From contig PKXI01000128.1 of the NCBI GenBank assembly GCA_003133425.1, positions 1 through 18,631 of the forward strand: a stretch of DNA of 18,631 nt, given 5' to 3'. A model generated the notes under the pieces. It searched no databases and was not told where the DNA came from. It saw only the letters and a program-made list of their open reading frames with translations. A program made the position numbers and the translations under genes. Below are positions 17,596 through 18,631 of the stretch, piece after piece (within the stretch, counting starts at the first letter, position 1; each line of letters begins with the position of its first letter). This stretch comes from Acidobacteriaceae bacterium. Lineage in GTDB: Bacteria > Acidobacteriota > Terriglobia > Terriglobales > Acidobacteriaceae.

Positions 17596-17814
17596 GATTA
17601 ATCCCGATATCTTGAGGGCTGTTCCGGGGTTAGGTCCCCGTGGCAGAGCCGAACGTTCTCGCTTTTACCAAGCCTACCAGCCATACCCCATCCGCAAGGC
17701 AAAGGCCAAAGCGGGCGAGCCCGTGACATCTCCCGTTCCTTTCCGCTTTTTCTTAAGATATACAGGAAAGTGGATGCCGCGGTCCAGCCAATTCCGAACC
17801 CGGTATTTGGTCAG
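17596..17814. other. Gap between hydrolase and MarR genes, no gene recognised
   Basis: I see no convincing gene or RNA here. A plus-strand frame running from 17552 to 17830 overlaps the hydrolase start in antisense and shows no domain. If the MarR gene really ends at 17966 (see its entry), the empty stretch extends to about 17965 and totals some 370 bases. Confidence 0.4.
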
Positions 17815-18513
17815 TTATGAATGGGGATGAGTTCTGCGCGCTTCCGAGAAGTACCTTTTCCGCATCAGGGCGCGGCGTCCTGGCACGCTCAAAGACCGCT
17901 GTAAACAATATGGAATCAATGCGAAAGTAGTATATGACGAGAACGTTCTGGACCTGGTCCAAGACTCATTCGGCTTCAGGAGAATCGGCCGAAGCTTGGT
18001 GGGCAGCGGGCTCTCCCAAACGCGGGTCAGCAGATCCTTAAGTTGCGTAAATGCCTTCGATCCAAGCTCAGCGCTCCATTCGCGATCAATCTCCTGGAGT
18101 ATTTCGTAGATTTTCTCGTATGCGGCATGTCCGCGTTTGGTAAAACGGACAATACGCATCCCTCCCTCGTCGGGGGAGTCGGAACGCGCAATATACCCCA
18201 GGGCTTCCAGGCTTCCGAGCAGCTGGTTCATGGCCTGTTTGCTCATCCCGGCACGTTCGGCGAGTACTGTCGGGCGGACTCCGTCCGGCCCTGGAAACTG
18301 GAGAACCGCGATATGCGGCAAACGGAGCTCGTCATAGCCTGCGGCATTGAGCTCGGCGATGATGCGGCGATGAATTGCCTGGGCCGGAACGAGCAGCAGG
18401 GCGCCGATGAGTATGTCTGCGGCCTTGACGGAGTAATGACCTGGACCGTCAACGGAAAACGGATCGAAGTAGGGCCGGGGCAGGCGCTTTGCATTCCTCG
18501 CGGCGCAATTCAC
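17815..18513 (-). CDS. MarR-family transcriptional regulator, both ends abnormal
   Basis: The core is a clear MarR winged helix: dimer helix LIGALLLVPAQAIHRRIIAEL (split over residues 35-55), helix-turn-helix AERAGMSKQAMNQLLGSLEAL with recognition helix about 91-105, and wing SDSPDEGGMRIVRFT. Such dimers bind promoter palindromes and usually respond to phenolics or oxidants. Both ends look wrong. The only upstream start codon is a GTG at 18513 with no ribosome-binding site, and its first 30 residues are antisense to a cupin gene. At the 3' end, about 60 residues after WESPL match nothing in the family. One extra base in the CCC run there would end the protein naturally (AAHQASADSPEAE) at 17966-17968. 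The core assignment is firm; the gene's integrity is doubtful. Confidence 0.75.
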   Translation of the reverse strand: MNCAARNAKRLPRPYFDPFSVDGPGHYSVKAADILIGALLLVPAQAIHRRIIAELNAAGYDELRLPHIAVLQFPGPDGVRPTVLAERAGMSKQAMNQLLGSLEALGYIARSDSPDEGGMRIVRFTKRGHAAYEKIYEILQEIDREWSAELGSKAFTQLKDLLTRVWESPLPTKLRPILLKPNESWTRSRTFSSYTTFALIPYCLQRSLSVPGRRALMRKRYFSEARRTHPHS

Positions 18514-18631
18514 CGTTTCGATAACAACACAACCCGGGGTGTGAAAGCTCTATGCATGATCACACCGGCCGCCATTGGTCCGCAGTATTTCCGCGAAACA
18601 GCCGCAGTCTTCAATCTCTTCGGGTTTGATT
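18370..18631 (+). CDS. Cupin-domain protein, 5'-truncated and running off the window
   Basis: The plus strand is open to the end of the window in the frame of 18370. From about 18400 it reads a typical small-barrel cupin: DEYVCGLDGVMTWTVNG, then the second cupin motif EVGPGQALCIPRGAIHRF with its metal-ligand-type histidine, then VKALCMITPAAIGPQYFRE. The usual first cupin motif with HxH, about 40-50 residues, should precede DEYV but is absent; that DNA codes instead, on the other strand, for the MarR dimer helix. The first in-frame ATG near the homology is 18370, without a good ribosome-binding site. The gene is therefore probably broken at its 5' end by a rearrangement or an assembly join. 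The substrate is unknown. Confidence 0.65.
   Translation, partial: MNCLGRNEQQGADEYVCGLDGVMTWTVNGKRIEVGPGQALCIPRGAIHRFDNNTTRGVKALCMITPAAIGPQYFRETAAVFNLFGFD

Overview
The window looks like a chromosomal stretch of a moderately high-GC, Gram-negative soil-type bacterium, most plausibly an Acidobacteriota (Terriglobales-like) genome. This is inferred from gene style: a giant secreted Ig-repeat lipoprotein, an ECF sigma factor fused to a zinc-finger anti-sigma domain, and a tripartite RND pump. No rRNA or other marker gene is present to settle the taxonomy.

Layout. Positions 1-945 hold the 3' part of a glutamate dehydrogenase gene, closed by a strong hairpin. An apparently gene-free stretch follows, ending in a good sigma-70-type promoter (1613-1642). 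That promoter leads into a 1,861-residue lipoprotein gene (1733-7318) built of Ig-like domains, including six tandem units of exactly 243 bp. After its terminator lies a decayed small gene on the minus strand (7425-7708), then pgsA on the plus strand (7871-8509). pgsA is convergent with a minus-strand pair: an ECF sigma factor with a C-terminal zinc-binding anti-sigma domain, and osmC, whose start is one base beyond the sigma stop.

Positions 16321 down to 10093 form one minus-strand operon: TolC-like outer-membrane channel, periplasmic adaptor, RND inner-membrane permease, a DUF2892 membrane protein and a 92-residue CxxC protein. The first two junctions are 4-base ATGA overlaps. The permease reading frame is broken by one missing base in a G5 run (C5 on the coding strand); restoring it gives a normal 1,077-residue protein. 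Upstream lies a 56-nt imperfect inverted repeat, then a membrane-anchored alpha/beta hydrolase gene.

The right end holds a MarR-type regulator on the minus strand. Head to head with it is the body of a cupin gene on the plus strand that runs off the window. The MarR N-terminus as read is antisense to the cupin, and the cupin lacks its usual N-terminal half, so the two appear joined at a rearrangement or assembly junction near 18400.

How the genes fit together. The pump operon is an envelope efflux machine with two small accessory proteins. The sigma/anti-sigma protein and OsmC form a compact unit that could sense and answer thiol or peroxide stress. Three independent reading-frame problems (permease, the decayed small gene, possibly the MarR 3' end) each fall at a short C/G run. 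The reader should therefore keep base-level sequence error in mind alongside real gene decay.
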